NCBI GenBank assembly: GCA_016743945.1
Contig: JADGFI010000014.1
Span: forward strand, 56,133-120,132
Origin: Desulfobacteraceae bacterium
Lineage (GTDB): Bacteria > Desulfobacterota > Desulfobacteria > Desulfobacterales > Desulfobacteraceae
Direction of reading: 5' to 3'
Length of the DNA: 64,000 nt
The notes below the pieces were generated by a model. The model saw only the letters and a program-made list of their open reading frames with translations. It was not told where the DNA came from and did not search any database. The translations under genes were made by a program, and so were the position numbers. This document shows positions 9,692-21,336 of the stretch, piece by piece. Position 1 is the first letter of the stretch. Each line of letters opens with the position of its first letter.

Positions 9692-10913
9692 GGATAATTC
9701 CTCTATAGGCCTGGGCGGTTTTGATGGCGGTTTTTTCCCAGGTAAATTCTGACATCACCCGTTCATAGCCTCGTTGGGCGAGCATGTCCCTTTGGGCTGG
9801 ATTTTCCAGCAGTTCAACGATGGCGCGTTCCAGGGCGATGGCATCCCCGGGGGGAACTAACCTGGCAGCATCCCCTGCTACTTCCGGGAGAGCGCCCCCT
9901 GTGGTGCAGATAACCGGAATTCTGCAGGCCATGGCTTCTCCCACGGGCAGTCCAAAGCCTTCATAGAGGGAGGGAACAACAGCAATACTGGCCTTTGCAT
10001 ACTCCCTGACAAATCGATCATGGTCGATGCGGCCGGTAAATTCAATATGACGGCCCAATTCCAGTTTTTTTACCAACTTCTCAATCCCCCCGTTTTTTTT
10101 GGGAGTTCCAATGACGGTCAGGCTGACCCTGTGTCGTTTGAGAATATTTTTAAGGGCAAACAAGAGATGATACAACCCCTTTAAGGGGGTGTCCGCACTA
10201 TTGGTTACAATAAGCCGACCGGGAATTTTTCGGATGTGGTCCAGGGGATAAAAATTGTCTGTATCAATCCCAATGGGAATGGTTTTAAATTTTGATTCTG
10301 GCACCTTAAATTCCCGGGCAATATCTCGTTTGGAACTGTCGGATACGGTAATGATCGTCCCAAGCCTCCTGGCAACCTGCTTTTGCATGCCAATGAAGGA
10401 ATACCATCTGATGGCTTTGAGTTTTTTAATATAGGATTTTGTGCTTTGGATTGCAAGCCGTCTGTCCACGGTCATGGGATGGTGGATGGTGGATGTTACG
10501 GGAACCTTCCTTTGCAGGGAGAGCAGGCTGTAGGACAGGCTTTGATTGTCATGGATGATATCGAATTTATCTTCATCTCCCTTTAAATGCCGGTTTACCC
10601 TGAGGCCAAAGGTCATGGGCTCTGGGTATCCCATTGCGGAAACGTCCAGCCATTCCAAGAGGTTAATGGGGTCTTTCAGTTCCTCAAAATCAGGGGTCCG
10701 GAAGGGGTCGTCGGCATTATAGAGATCCAAAGTTTCCAGCATGGTCAGGGTGCCGCTGCCGTTTAATTTTGGATTCGGCGGGCCTGCAATGACTTCAACC
10801 TGGTGACCAAGATCTGAAAGTGCCTGGGTAAGATGACGGACATAAACGCCCTGACCGCCGCAATGGGGATTGCTTCGATAACTTAAGATGCCTATTTTGA
10901 GGGATGATTTCAT
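9678..10913 (-). CDS. Glycosyltransferase family 4 (GT-B fold)
   Basis: 411 aa. The N-terminus has KIGILSYRSNPHCGGQGVYVRHL, the first strand and glycine-rich loop of GT4 enzymes. The C-terminal donor site has VVPSLYEGFGLPVGEAMACRIPV followed by GGALPEVAGDAARLVPPGD, the GT4 signature with the E-x7-E pair. It probably adds a sugar to a cell-surface glycan from a nucleotide-sugar donor. The start codon lies only 12 bases after the 3' CCA of the tRNA-Arg gene, and no Shine-Dalgarno sequence is visible, so the mRNA must come through or out of the tRNA transcript. The gene is coupled to the methyltransferase that follows. Confidence 0.9.
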   Translation of the reverse strand: MKSSLKIGILSYRSNPHCGGQGVYVRHLTQALSDLGHQVEVIAGPPNPKLNGSGTLTMLETLDLYNADDPFRTPDFEELKDPINLLEWLDVSAMGYPEPMTFGLRVNRHLKGDEDKFDIIHDNQSLSYSLLSLQRKVPVTSTIHHPMTVDRRLAIQSTKSYIKKLKAIRWYSFIGMQKQVARRLGTIITVSDSSKRDIAREFKVPESKFKTIPIGIDTDNFYPLDHIRKIPGRLIVTNSADTPLKGLYHLLFALKNILKRHRVSLTVIGTPKKNGGIEKLVKKLELGRHIEFTGRIDHDRFVREYAKASIAVVPSLYEGFGLPVGEAMACRIPVICTTGGALPEVAGDAARLVPPGDAIALERAIVELLENPAQRDMLAQRGYERVMSEFTWEKTAIKTAQAYRGIIHDYH

Positions 10914-10925
10914 AGAAAGTAAGGG

Positions 10926-11001
10926 TGGTGCGCCCGGCTGGAATCGAACCAGCGATCTTCAGCTTCGGAGGCTGACGCCTTATCCACTGGGCTACGGGCG
11001 C
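10926..11001 (-). tRNA. tRNA-Arg (anticodon CCG), CCA encoded
   Basis: The minus strand folds into a full cloverleaf. The acceptor stem GCGCCCG pairs with CGGGCGC. The D arm is GCCCAGTGGATAAGGC. The anticodon stem TCAGC/GCTGA encloses the 7-base loop CTCCGAA, giving anticodon CCG for the Arg codon CGG. The T arm is GCTGG-TTCGATT-CCAGC. The discriminator base is A and the CCA end is encoded. It lies 30 bases after the folC stop and 12 bases before the glycosyltransferase start, all on the same strand, so co-transcription is likely. Confidence 0.96.
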
Positions 11002-11031
11002 ACAAAATCCAGATGCTCTTATACCACGTTA

Positions 11032-12336
11032 TCAAAGAAAATCCACATTAAATTTTTCTTTTGCTTCTCCCGCCACGTACAAAGAACCTGCGATGCAGAT
11101 GGCATCATTGTCTGAACAGGTAGCTATTGCATGGGTTACAGCCGCTTTTACATCTTCTATAACCTCAATTTTTTTATGGGTTATTTTTTTTACGGCCTCT
11201 TTTAATACCCCTGTTGCAAGGCTTCTGTTAATTTTGGGCCTGGTAATAATGATTCGTTGGGCATAGGGCACAAGGTGTTTTAGCATCTCCTGGTAGGGTT
11301 TGTCATCCAGGATTCCCACCACAAGGGTGAGATTCTTGTCGGACAGGGTCTGGGACAGGTATTTGCCCAATAACTGGGCAGCCTTAAGGTTGTGGGCTCC
11401 GTCCAGAATCACCAACGGTTTTTCCTTGATAACTTCTAACCTTCCCGGCCATTTGACTATTGCGAGCCCTTCTTTGATCAGTGTGGGGGAAAGGGTGTAT
11501 CTCGAATCTGTTTTCTTAAATTTGTTAAATATAAGTTCACAGGCTGCCAGGGCCAGGCTTAGGTTTTCTCGCTGGTGATCTCCGGGGAGGGGTTTTATGA
11601 TTTCTTTATAGGTCTGGTGGAGGCCCCGGAACAGATAGGTGGTTTTTTTTGAGTTTTTCCGAATGGAAAAATCACGTTTAAACTGAAAAAGGGGAGCTGC
11701 TTTTTTCTTTGCAATTTGTTGGATAATTCCAAGGCCGGATGGTTGACAGACCCCGGTTACAACAGGGGTGTTTTGTTTGATGATTCCGCCTTTTTCCTTT
11801 GCCAAATCTTTTATGGTGCTGCCAAGGTAATCGGTATGCTCAATGGACAGGTTGGTGATGACACTGACCTGGGGGGTGATCACATTCGTGGCATCGAATC
11901 TTCCGCCCATACCGGTTTCAATTATGGCCCAGTCTACCTTTTCCCTGGAAAAATGGTAAAATGCCATGGCGGTATTGATTTCAAAAAAGGTGGCTTTTCT
12001 TTTTCCCAGGTCAACGGCATGAACTGCTTCATAGGCTTCCACCACTCGTTGATCGGATATTTGTTTTCCGTTGACACAGATTCTTTCGTTGAACCGAACC
12101 AGATGGGGGGAAGTGTAAATTCCGGTTTTGAATCCGGCTTTTCTCAATATGGATTCAATATAGGTGGCAGTTGAGCCTTTACCGTTGGTACCGGCAACAT
12201 GGATGGTGTGAAAATTTTTCTGGGGGTTGTTCAGAAGCTTGAGAATGTTCTGAATAGTCTCCAATTCAAGTTTGATGCCGAATCGGCTTAGCTTGAAAAT
12301 TGTATCAAGACAGTCTTGGTAGGATATTTTGCTCAT
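11032..12336 (-). CDS. folC: Bifunctional folylpolyglutamate synthase / dihydrofolate synthase
   Basis: 434 aa from the ATG at 12336; an in-frame TTG four codons earlier is less likely. The ATP-binding loop is VAGTNGKGSTATYIESIL near residue 50, followed by TGIYTSPHLVRFNERI. Then come VDWAIIETGMGGRFDATNV and the C-terminal VILDGAHNLKAAQ, all hallmarks of FolC. It adds glutamate to dihydropteroate and folates in the cytoplasm. The rpsU terminator lies just upstream (12358-12393), which leaves almost no room for a separate promoter; some read-through from rpsU is likely. tRNA-Arg follows on the same strand. Confidence 0.95.
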   Translation of the reverse strand: MSKISYQDCLDTIFKLSRFGIKLELETIQNILKLLNNPQKNFHTIHVAGTNGKGSTATYIESILRKAGFKTGIYTSPHLVRFNERICVNGKQISDQRVVEAYEAVHAVDLGKRKATFFEINTAMAFYHFSREKVDWAIIETGMGGRFDATNVITPQVSVITNLSIEHTDYLGSTIKDLAKEKGGIIKQNTPVVTGVCQPSGLGIIQQIAKKKAAPLFQFKRDFSIRKNSKKTTYLFRGLHQTYKEIIKPLPGDHQRENLSLALAACELIFNKFKKTDSRYTLSPTLIKEGLAIVKWPGRLEVIKEKPLVILDGAHNLKAAQLLGKYLSQTLSDKNLTLVVGILDDKPYQEMLKHLVPYAQRIIITRPKINRSLATGVLKEAVKKITHKKIEVIEDVKAAVTHAIATCSDNDAICIAGSLYVAGEAKEKFNVDFL

Positions 12337-12357
12337 TTTCCCCAACAATAAAAAAAA

Positions 12358-12393
12358 CCCGGCATACTTGATGTGTCATCAAATATGCCGGGT
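12358..12393 (-). terminator. Rho-independent terminator after rpsU
   Basis: CCCGGCATACTTGATG and CATCAAATATGCCGGG form a long stem with a 4-base loop and one mismatch. On the minus strand the stem is followed by a run of seven or more T residues (12351-12357). It lies directly after the rpsU stop codon. Confidence 0.9.
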
Positions 12394-12406
12394 AATATTG
12401 AACAGT

Positions 12407-12604
12407 TTAACTATTTCTTCTGCGTGTTCGTGAGGCTGCAATTCTTTGTCTTCTCATTGCTTCTCTCATTTTACGTCGTCTGAATTGACAAGGTTTCTCA
12501 AAATGTTTTTTTACTTTAAGACGTTTGAAGAGACCATCATTCTGGATTTTTTTCTTCAGTATTCTCAAGGCTTTTTCGACATCATTGTCAATAACCGTGA
12601 CCAT
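12407..12604 (-). CDS. rpsU: 30S ribosomal protein bS21
   Basis: 65 aa from the ATG at 12604, giving MVTVIDNDVEKALRILKKK. An in-frame TTG at 12616 would add MKEI and cannot be excluded. The body has the bS21 pattern VEKALRILKKKIQNDG, then KKHFEKPCQFRRRKMREA, and a strongly basic tail (RRQRIAASRTRRR). bS21 helps base pairing of mRNA with the anti-Shine-Dalgarno region of 16S rRNA. A promoter candidate is at 12670-12698 and a strong terminator follows, so it is probably a single-gene unit. Confidence 0.93.
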   Translation of the reverse strand: MVTVIDNDVEKALRILKKKIQNDGLFKRLKVKKHFEKPCQFRRRKMREAMRRQRIAASRTRRRNS

Positions 12605-12669
12605 AATTTCTTTCAAAAGGCATCGCCCCTTTCATTGTGGATTTAAATATTCAATATTTATAACCTGGT

Positions 12670-12698
12670 CATATAGCAAATGAAAGATATGAAAGCAA
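12670..12698 (-). promoter_or_regulatory. Candidate sigma-70 promoter for rpsU
   Basis: On the minus strand TTGCTT (12693-12698) is followed after 17 bases by TATATG (12670-12675), with 4 of 6 matches in each box. It lies between the adk terminator and the rpsU start. Confidence 0.45.
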
Positions 12699-12705
12699 GT
12701 AAAAA

Positions 12706-12742
12706 AGCCATTTGACCCTAAATAAAATTTAGTCAAATGGCT
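12706..12742 (-). terminator. Rho-independent terminator after adk
   Basis: AGCCATTTGAC and GTCAAATGGCT form an 11-base-pair perfect stem with a 15-base loop. On the minus strand a run of T (complement of the A run at 12701-12705) follows the stem. It lies about 70 bases after the adk stop. Confidence 0.85.
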
Positions 12743-12811
12743 TTGGCAAACTTAATTTCAAAGGGGGTATTTTGGGCGGGTTACAGCCGACTCTCTGAAA
12801 CGCAATGTTTT

Positions 12812-13486
12812 TTACAATTTGGAGATCAACTCTGCTGTAACAGATTTGAGATCCTTTTCACCGGCCAGGGTGAAGTAGTTGATGGAAGAATCCTTCTTTG
12901 CGAGATCTCTGTAATAATAGGCCGAGGCCAGGGTGCCAGTGTTGGTGTCGTAGTAAATGGAATGACGTTTGTCAATGGCGACTTCGTCCTGGTCATCATC
13001 ACGGGCAGAGAGAGCGCCGTCGCAAACCCGGCATTTGTCTCCGTTGGGTTTTATGGCGTCAATAAAGATATTATTGGGATGGTTGTTGTTGTTTTCACAT
13101 AGCCTTCGACCCATGATTCTGTTTTTGGCAATCTCACGGTCAAGGATCAGCTCAATGACAACGTCGAGTTTCATACCGGCTTCTTCAAGGGAGGCATGAA
13201 GTTTTTCAGCCTGAACTTTGTTTCTGGGGAAACCGTCCAAAAGCCATCCGCCCTTGCAGTCATCCTGCTGAAGTCTGTCAAGAACCATGGGGATGGTAAT
13301 CTCATCGGGGACCAGATCCCCTTTATCAATATATTCTTTGGCTTTTTTTCCCAGTTCTGTTCCGCCCTTGATGTTTTCACGGAAAATACCACCGGATTCG
13401 ATGTGGGCAATATTGTATTTATCTTTGAGTATGGTGCCCTGGGTTCCTTTACCGCTTCCGTTTGGTCCAAAAAAAAGAATGTTCAT
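12812..13486 (-). CDS. adk: Adenylate kinase
   Basis: 224 aa. The P-loop is FGPNGSGKGTQG at about residues 6-17, and the NMP-binding region is IESGGIFRENI. GGWLLDGFPRNKVQAE is the adenylate kinase signature, and RRLCENN and KCRVCDG lie in the LID domain. The LID has only three cysteines (one single, then CxxC), so a classical four-Cys zinc site is not complete. The enzyme interconverts ATP + AMP and 2 ADP. AGGAG lies just upstream of the ATG. It has its own promoter candidate (13536-13564) and terminator, so it is probably monocistronic. Confidence 0.95.
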   Translation of the reverse strand: MNILFFGPNGSGKGTQGTILKDKYNIAHIESGGIFRENIKGGTELGKKAKEYIDKGDLVPDEITIPMVLDRLQQDDCKGGWLLDGFPRNKVQAEKLHASLEEAGMKLDVVIELILDREIAKNRIMGRRLCENNNNHPNNIFIDAIKPNGDKCRVCDGALSARDDDQDEVAIDKRHSIYYDTNTGTLASAYYYRDLAKKDSSINYFTLAGEKDLKSVTAELISKL

Positions 13487-13535
13487 TTTAACTCCTTTAT
13501 ATGTTTATATGAATCTAAAATCTGTACAACTTTTC

Positions 13536-13564
13536 TACATATAAGAGTCGTTTTTGTTTGTCAA
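13536..13564 (-). promoter_or_regulatory. Candidate sigma-70 promoter for adk
   Basis: On the minus strand a perfect TTGACA (13559-13564) is followed after 17 bases by TATGTA (13536-13541), which matches the first three -10 positions. The transcript leader would be about 45 bases long. Confidence 0.5.
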
Positions 13565-13735
13565 GGTTAAGACAGACCAACAGGAGAAATGGCTGGATAA
13601 ATGAGCTTGCTGAAATCATGAATCCAAGAGAAAATAATTTTAGATTAGTTCTTGAATGTGGGAACGGATATTGTTATTACTGATGCATAAAATTATCTTA
13701 GCGAAACTCACTTTTTAATATATAGGTTATGGTAA

Positions 13736-15016
<1,281 letters not shown>

Positions 15017-15039
15017 CCCGTGGCCTTAAAAAATAAAAT

Positions 15040-15933
15040 ATGTCGAAACAAAACATGGTGAGACAAAAAATATTAACCTTTGTTTATGCCGTATTCTGTA
15101 TCCTGCTGGCAGGTAATGGTGAGGCCTTTGTTCCACAAACGCCTCACCTTTTACAATTGATGGTCCAGAAAATAAGGCGGCCTGCCGGGATGGTGGTTCA
15201 CCAGACCCGGAATGTCATGGATGTTTCGGGCAAGGAGGCGGGGCCGGAGACGACAACTGAACCTGAGACAAAACCTGAAACAAAAATGGTTGAGGTGGAT
15301 GAAAAACTAGTCTATCTTTTTCCTGGAAAATTTCGGTCGGACATTTTTTCAGATACGGTTTCACGGTTTTATGTGGAATCGGATTCCCAATTTGTTAAGG
15401 TGGCAGATGGGAGGGTTGTTTCCCTGAAAAAGTCACCCGTGGACTTTTATACAGACCCCCTTCTTTACAGAGATCATGAGTCTTTGTTAAAGCAACTGGT
15501 TCTTGCTGGAGTGGATACAAAAGGGGTAACCTTCAAACGGCTTGATAACAAGATCTGCTATTTTATTGGTCCATCCTTAAACCAAAATGAATCTACCGGT
15601 CTCTGGATTGAAAAGACAACTTTGTTTCCGGTCCGGTACGTGATTGAAAAGGATGGATGGAAGGTTGCTTTCCATTATGAGAATTGGCAGCGGGTCAGTA
15701 GAACCTGGTATCCCATGCAGATCACTATATTTGTTGATAATCAGGTGTTTGCCAAAATTGATGTGAAGCAATTCGAGCTTGAATCGGGTTTTCCTGCGGT
15801 TCTTTTTGATGTGAACCATATTCAAGGGCAGTATCCTGCCGGCACCAGGACCCAGGAAAAGGGGGCAAAAGTTCCTGGCCGATTCGATGAGCTTGATACG
15901 CAAATAGAAAATTTTAGAAAATTATATGAATAA
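15040..15933 (+). CDS. Exported protein of unknown function, LolA-like pattern
   Basis: 297 aa with an N-terminal signal peptide (LTFVYAVFCILLAGNGEA, cleavage near residue 29). A charged, Pro/Thr/Glu-rich linker follows at about 60-90. The C-terminal part, with LWIEKTTLFPVRYVIEKDGW and then WYPMQITIFVDNQ and QFELESGFPAVLFD, has the beta-strand rhythm of LolA/LolB-like (DUF4292-type) lipid-binding shells. I do not recognise a named family. No lipobox is present. It sits between eno and pyrG with short gaps (23 and 20 bases), so it is likely co-transcribed with them. The role is probably in the envelope. Confidence 0.7.
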   Translation: MSKQNMVRQKILTFVYAVFCILLAGNGEAFVPQTPHLLQLMVQKIRRPAGMVVHQTRNVMDVSGKEAGPETTTEPETKPETKMVEVDEKLVYLFPGKFRSDIFSDTVSRFYVESDSQFVKVADGRVVSLKKSPVDFYTDPLLYRDHESLLKQLVLAGVDTKGVTFKRLDNKICYFIGPSLNQNESTGLWIEKTTLFPVRYVIEKDGWKVAFHYENWQRVSRTWYPMQITIFVDNQVFAKIDVKQFELESGFPAVLFDVNHIQGQYPAGTRTQEKGAKVPGRFDELDTQIENFRKLYE

Positions 15934-15938
15934 TTTAA

Positions 15939-17612
<1,674 letters not shown>

Positions 17613-17724
17613 AGTGGCTTAAAAAAAATGGTTTGTTATGGTATTTATCTGTCATGGCAAGCCGTTTTGAAATCCGCCAGTAATAAAGGATTCCAAGATT
17701 TTAAAACCCACAGGATGAACTGAA

Positions 17725-18330
17725 ATGGAAGAGACCGTCACCATTCATTGCAATAATGTCAGGCTTGAAGGGCTTTTGAATCAACAGTCTTTTGAACGAG
17801 GGGTGGTGGTCACCCATCCCCATCCCCTGTATGGTGGAAACATGGAAAACCCTGTGGTGGAACAGATCGCCCAAAGTTATTTCGAAAAAGGTTTTACCAC
17901 GCTCAGATTTAATTTTAGAGGGACAGGAAAAAGTTCCGGCATGTTTGATAACACAGTGGGTGAGCTTGATGATGTCAGGGCTGCTTTGGAATATTTAAAG
18001 GAACTGGGGATTATAGATTTGGTTCTTGCCGGATATTCTTTTGGCGCAAGAATAAATGCTTCTGTCGTATCCTCCGGCTATGGGCTTAAGGATCATATTA
18101 TGGTGTCTCCGCCACTGGGGTTCATGTCCTTTGAGGATGTGGTTAGTATGCCGTCCACAGGTTTAATACTGACCGGTGCAAAGGATGATATCGCACCACC
18201 CAAAATGGTTCAGGCCGCTATCAACCGTTGGCAAATTACGCCACAGTTTGAGGTGGTTGAGGGGTGTGACCATTTTTATACCGGCTGCCTTCCCCTGTTA
18301 AAAGATCGTCTCCTGGCCTATTTGCCCTAG
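17725..18330 (+). CDS. Alpha/beta hydrolase (KANL3/Tex30-like dienelactone hydrolase superfamily)
   Basis: 201 aa. The oxyanion segment is VVVTHPHPLYGGNMENPV, followed by LRFNFRGTGKSSG. The nucleophile is Ser105 in GYSFGA, the acid lies in LTGAKDDIAPP and the His in CDHFYTG. There is no signal peptide, so it should be cytoplasmic. Short prokaryotic members of this family are mostly uncharacterised hydrolases. It is 112 bases after pyrG and 23 bases before the GGDEF gene. I cannot name the substrate. Confidence 0.82.
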   Translation: MEETVTIHCNNVRLEGLLNQQSFERGVVVTHPHPLYGGNMENPVVEQIAQSYFEKGFTTLRFNFRGTGKSSGMFDNTVGELDDVRAALEYLKELGIIDLVLAGYSFGARINASVVSSGYGLKDHIMVSPPLGFMSFEDVVSMPSTGLILTGAKDDIAPPKMVQAAINRWQITPQFEVVEGCDHFYTGCLPLLKDRLLAYLP

Positions 18331-18353
18331 TACTTTTGACCTGAATATGAAGG

Positions 18354-20363
18354 ATGGTTTATGGGTTTAATATGATGAACGATACGCTTATACTTCCCTT
18401 GGCATCTGATATCAAACAGGTTCTAAACGTTGATATCAAAGAAGTCCCAAGCTTTCCTCCTGTGATGGCCAAGCTATTGGAAATATTTAGTGATGAAGAT
18501 GCATCCGTGGCAGATCTTTCCAAACTTGTGGAAACAGACCCGGGGATTTCAGCCAAAGTATTGGGCATCGTAAACTCTGCGTCCTATGGCCTGAGGCGAA
18601 AAATTACAGCTGTTTCCGAAGCAGTCATCCATCTCGGGTTTGACGAGGTGAAAAAGCTTTCCCTGGGAGTTGCGGTTTTTGAAAAAATGATTAAACCGGG
18701 AAAACACAACCAGTTTAATCGAATTTTTTTCTGGCGACACTGCATTTGTGTGGCCGTCCTGAGTCGGGCCATTGCCGAAGAAATTGGGTATTCAAAGCCC
18801 GGGGAAGCATACTTTTGCGGACTTTTGCATGATTTCGGGAAGATTCTCTTTGACCTCCATGGTCGTGTTAATTATGATGATTTTATTTTCAATGTGACAA
18901 AATACCCAGGTCCGATGATCACGGAAGAAAGGGAAATTATGGGCATGGGGCATGATGACCTGGGCGCTTATTACAGTTCCCAATGGCGTCTTCCCGACTC
19001 CCTTGCCCTGACCATAAAATATCATCACCAAAGATTTGAACACCTCATGCTTTCCAGGGAAGAGGCCTTGCTGATATCCATTGTTTCCCTTGCTAATTTT
19101 TTGTCCTGGACCCAGGGAATGGGATCTGTTGATATCATCCGGTTTCCGATTCTTCAGCCTGGAGTGGAAAAAAACATTAATTTTACTGCCATTGATTTTA
19201 AAAAGATCATCCGCGGCATGGACAGTGAAATGGAAAAAACATCAGCGTTTTATCATTTTGTTTTCCCTTCCGTTAGCCAGTTTCGGGAGAATATGCTCAG
19301 AGAAAATCTTAGGTTGTGCAGTATCAATACAAATTATTATTATACCCAGGAACATCAGGCTAACGGTATTGATGTGTTGAGTATAAAGGACAGTATCACA
19401 ACCCCCCACCGCAGTCTTGACCCCAAGGCGATCATTACCACAACGCTCAAGGCCATTCATAAGGATTTCAAATTTAACCGGCTTTATGTCATGAAGGTGG
19501 TAAAAACCTTGAGAAGTCTTAAGGTGGTTGAATTTTTTGATGGGACAGATACCAAAATGGATTTTACGGCAATTGAAATCCCCCTGAATAAAAAAGCAGG
19601 CGGTTTTATTAACTGCCTGAGGGACAAGTCGCCGATGCTGATTACCGGCAAGACTTCAGGTGAAAAAAAGACCCTGGAAAAATTTAACCTCAAAGAAATG
19701 CTCATTGTGCCTTTCTGTAGCCACAGCAAGGTTATTGGTATCCTCGGTATGGACAATGTTGTTTCTAAAAATCCTATTTTACCGGAGGCATTCTCCTCCA
19801 TCGCCATTGTGGCCAATGAACTTGGCATGGCAATGGAAAATGCAGGTGTCTACGAAGAGGCAAAAGCGGTTTCCCTCAGGGACGGGCTCACAGGTCTTTT
19901 GAACCGTGTGGCCATTGACGATTTGCTGGCAAAATCATTCAGAAACGCCGTGGATGGGAAAAATGATCTCTCCCTTGTGATGATTGATGTGGACTATTTT
20001 AAAAAATTTAATGATAAGTTTGGACACCAGGCCGGGGATAATATCCTTAAATTAATTTCCACCACCTTAAAAAAAATGTCTCGGCCATTTGATAAGGTGG
20101 GCCGGTATGGTGGAGAAGAATTTATTGTCATTTTAAACAATACGGATTTATCCAAGGCCCTTGTTTATGCTGAACGGATCCGGAAAGAAATTGAGAATCT
20201 GGGAAGACTCGTGGCAAACCGGTTTCCGGGCCTTTTTCTCACCGTGAGTGCCGGTGTTAGTGAATACCAGGCCAGTGTAAAAAATCGGGATGACCTTGTT
20301 GCAAAGGCAGACAAAGCCCTTTATCGGGCAAAAGAAACCGGAAGAAACAAAGTGGTGGCTTAA
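18354..20363 (+). CDS. HDOD-GAF-GGDEF diguanylate cyclase
   Basis: 669 aa, no transmembrane helices. An HDOD domain occupies about 20-285, with the HD-like pair in FCGLLHDFGKILFD. A GAF-like region follows at about 350-500. The C-terminal GGDEF domain carries GGEEF at 586-590, the active form of the motif. Arg577-x-x-Asp580 sits five residues before it, which is a complete inhibitory I-site. It should make cyclic di-GMP from two GTP under feedback inhibition, gated by the cytoplasmic sensor part. A nearby gene at 38819 encodes a PilZ protein that could read the signal. The start is uncertain; ATGs at 18372 and 18375 are alternatives. The 3' end overlaps the convergent acyltransferase by 4 bases. 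Confidence 0.9.
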   Translation: MVYGFNMMNDTLILPLASDIKQVLNVDIKEVPSFPPVMAKLLEIFSDEDASVADLSKLVETDPGISAKVLGIVNSASYGLRRKITAVSEAVIHLGFDEVKKLSLGVAVFEKMIKPGKHNQFNRIFFWRHCICVAVLSRAIAEEIGYSKPGEAYFCGLLHDFGKILFDLHGRVNYDDFIFNVTKYPGPMITEEREIMGMGHDDLGAYYSSQWRLPDSLALTIKYHHQRFEHLMLSREEALLISIVSLANFLSWTQGMGSVDIIRFPILQPGVEKNINFTAIDFKKIIRGMDSEMEKTSAFYHFVFPSVSQFRENMLRENLRLCSINTNYYYTQEHQANGIDVLSIKDSITTPHRSLDPKAIITTTLKAIHKDFKFNRLYVMKVVKTLRSLKVVEFFDGTDTKMDFTAIEIPLNKKAGGFINCLRDKSPMLITGKTSGEKKTLEKFNLKEMLIVPFCSHSKVIGILGMDNVVSKNPILPEAFSSIAIVANELGMAMENAGVYEEAKAVSLRDGLTGLLNRVAIDDLLAKSFRNAVDGKNDLSLVMIDVDYFKKFNDKFGHQAGDNILKLISTTLKKMSRPFDKVGRYGGEEFIVILNNTDLSKALVYAERIRKEIENLGRLVANRFPGLFLTVSAGVSEYQASVKNRDDLVAKADKALYRAKETGRNKVVA

Positions 20364-20959
20364 TTGTCAGGCGGTGTGTCTTCATATCTTCCAGATTTGT
20401 CTTTGTAAAATAATTTGATGGTCTTCATGTCGGCATCCATATCGCCAGTGGGCACAATTATAGGGCCAATGCCACCTGTTTTGCGGTTATAATCCACAAA
20501 TCCGCAGACAATGGGGATATTTGCCTGGTTGGCAATCTGGTAAAATCCGGTTTTCCAGTGGGGTACTTTTTTTCGGGTGCCAGAGGGTGCAATGGTCACA
20601 ATCAAACGGTCTGCCTGATCAAAGGTGTCCACCATGTCGGTCACAAGATTGCCTTTTTCGGAGCGGTTAATGGGAATACCGCCAAGGCGTTTTAAAAGCA
20701 CTTTAAAGGGCCAGAAGAACATGGATTCTTTGGCTATCCAGCGAACCGGTATCTGAAATTTAAATATAATTAATAGAAAGAAAACAAAGTCCCAATTACT
20801 GGAATGGGGCGCCGCAACCAGGATGAAGCGCTTAATGTCCGGCATCCTTCCTTTGGTTTTCCACCCCAGAATAAAAAGTGCTATATTGGCAAATCCATAA
20901 AAGATCGGCCTTAAAAACGGATTGTTTAGTAGGAGTGGTCTCAAAATAATCTCCCTCAA
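20360..20959 (-). CDS. Lysophospholipid (1-acylglycerol-3-phosphate) acyltransferase family protein
   Basis: 199 aa. The acceptor motif is HSSNWD (H-x4-D) at about residues 52-57. A glycerophosphate-binding GGIPINRSEKGN follows, then IAPSGTRKKVPHWKTGFYQIA, where the usual EGTR is PSGTR. An N-terminal hydrophobic stretch (PIFYGFANIALFILGW) should anchor it to the inner membrane. It probably acylates a lyso-lipid or a related acceptor. It is shorter than typical PlsC. The gene stands alone on the minus strand and converges on the GGDEF gene. Confidence 0.8.
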   Translation of the reverse strand: MREIILRPLLLNNPFLRPIFYGFANIALFILGWKTKGRMPDIKRFILVAAPHSSNWDFVFFLLIIFKFQIPVRWIAKESMFFWPFKVLLKRLGGIPINRSEKGNLVTDMVDTFDQADRLIVTIAPSGTRKKVPHWKTGFYQIANQANIPIVCGFVDYNRKTGGIGPIIVPTGDMDADMKTIKLFYKDKSGRYEDTPPDN

Positions 20960-21336
20960 GGATTGTTTAAAAAAACTAAAAACCTATCGAAATATAGGGT
21001 TTGTGTATATTGATGGATTGATATTTTACAATAATAATACAAAATTTGAAGGGATGAAGATCGTATGGGATAAAGATTGTTTTATAAGGTACTTGGTATA
21101 AAAAAGCTTAAAATATAAGCAAATTAGTCTAATTGTATTTCGATAATTCTATAAAATTCTTATTTTTCCTTATAAAATTAAAATAGTGCTTGACAAAAAA
21201 ATGTAGATTTGATTTTCTAATAGAAACGGAAAATTTGAACCTTGATTTGTATCTGGTCCCTATCTCCTTCTGAGCTGATTTCCTAAATTTCCCAATGAGT
21301 TACAACTAAATTTATTTCCATTAATAGGAGGGAACC
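20960..21336. other. AT-rich intergenic region upstream of the aminomutase operon
   Basis: 377 bases, strongly AT-rich, with no convincing coding sequence on either strand. It contains TTGACA at 21190-21195, but the best following -10 (TTCTAA, 21215-21220) needs a 19-base spacer, so the promoter is only tentative. TAGGAGGGAACC just before 21337 is a strong ribosome-binding site for the aminomutase gene. No clear operator palindrome was seen. Confidence 0.5.

Noticed and set aside
10888..11115. 75-codon plus frame across the tRNA gene
   Set aside because: It is antisense to the tRNA and the ends of two genes; such frames are a common artefact of tRNA complement strands.
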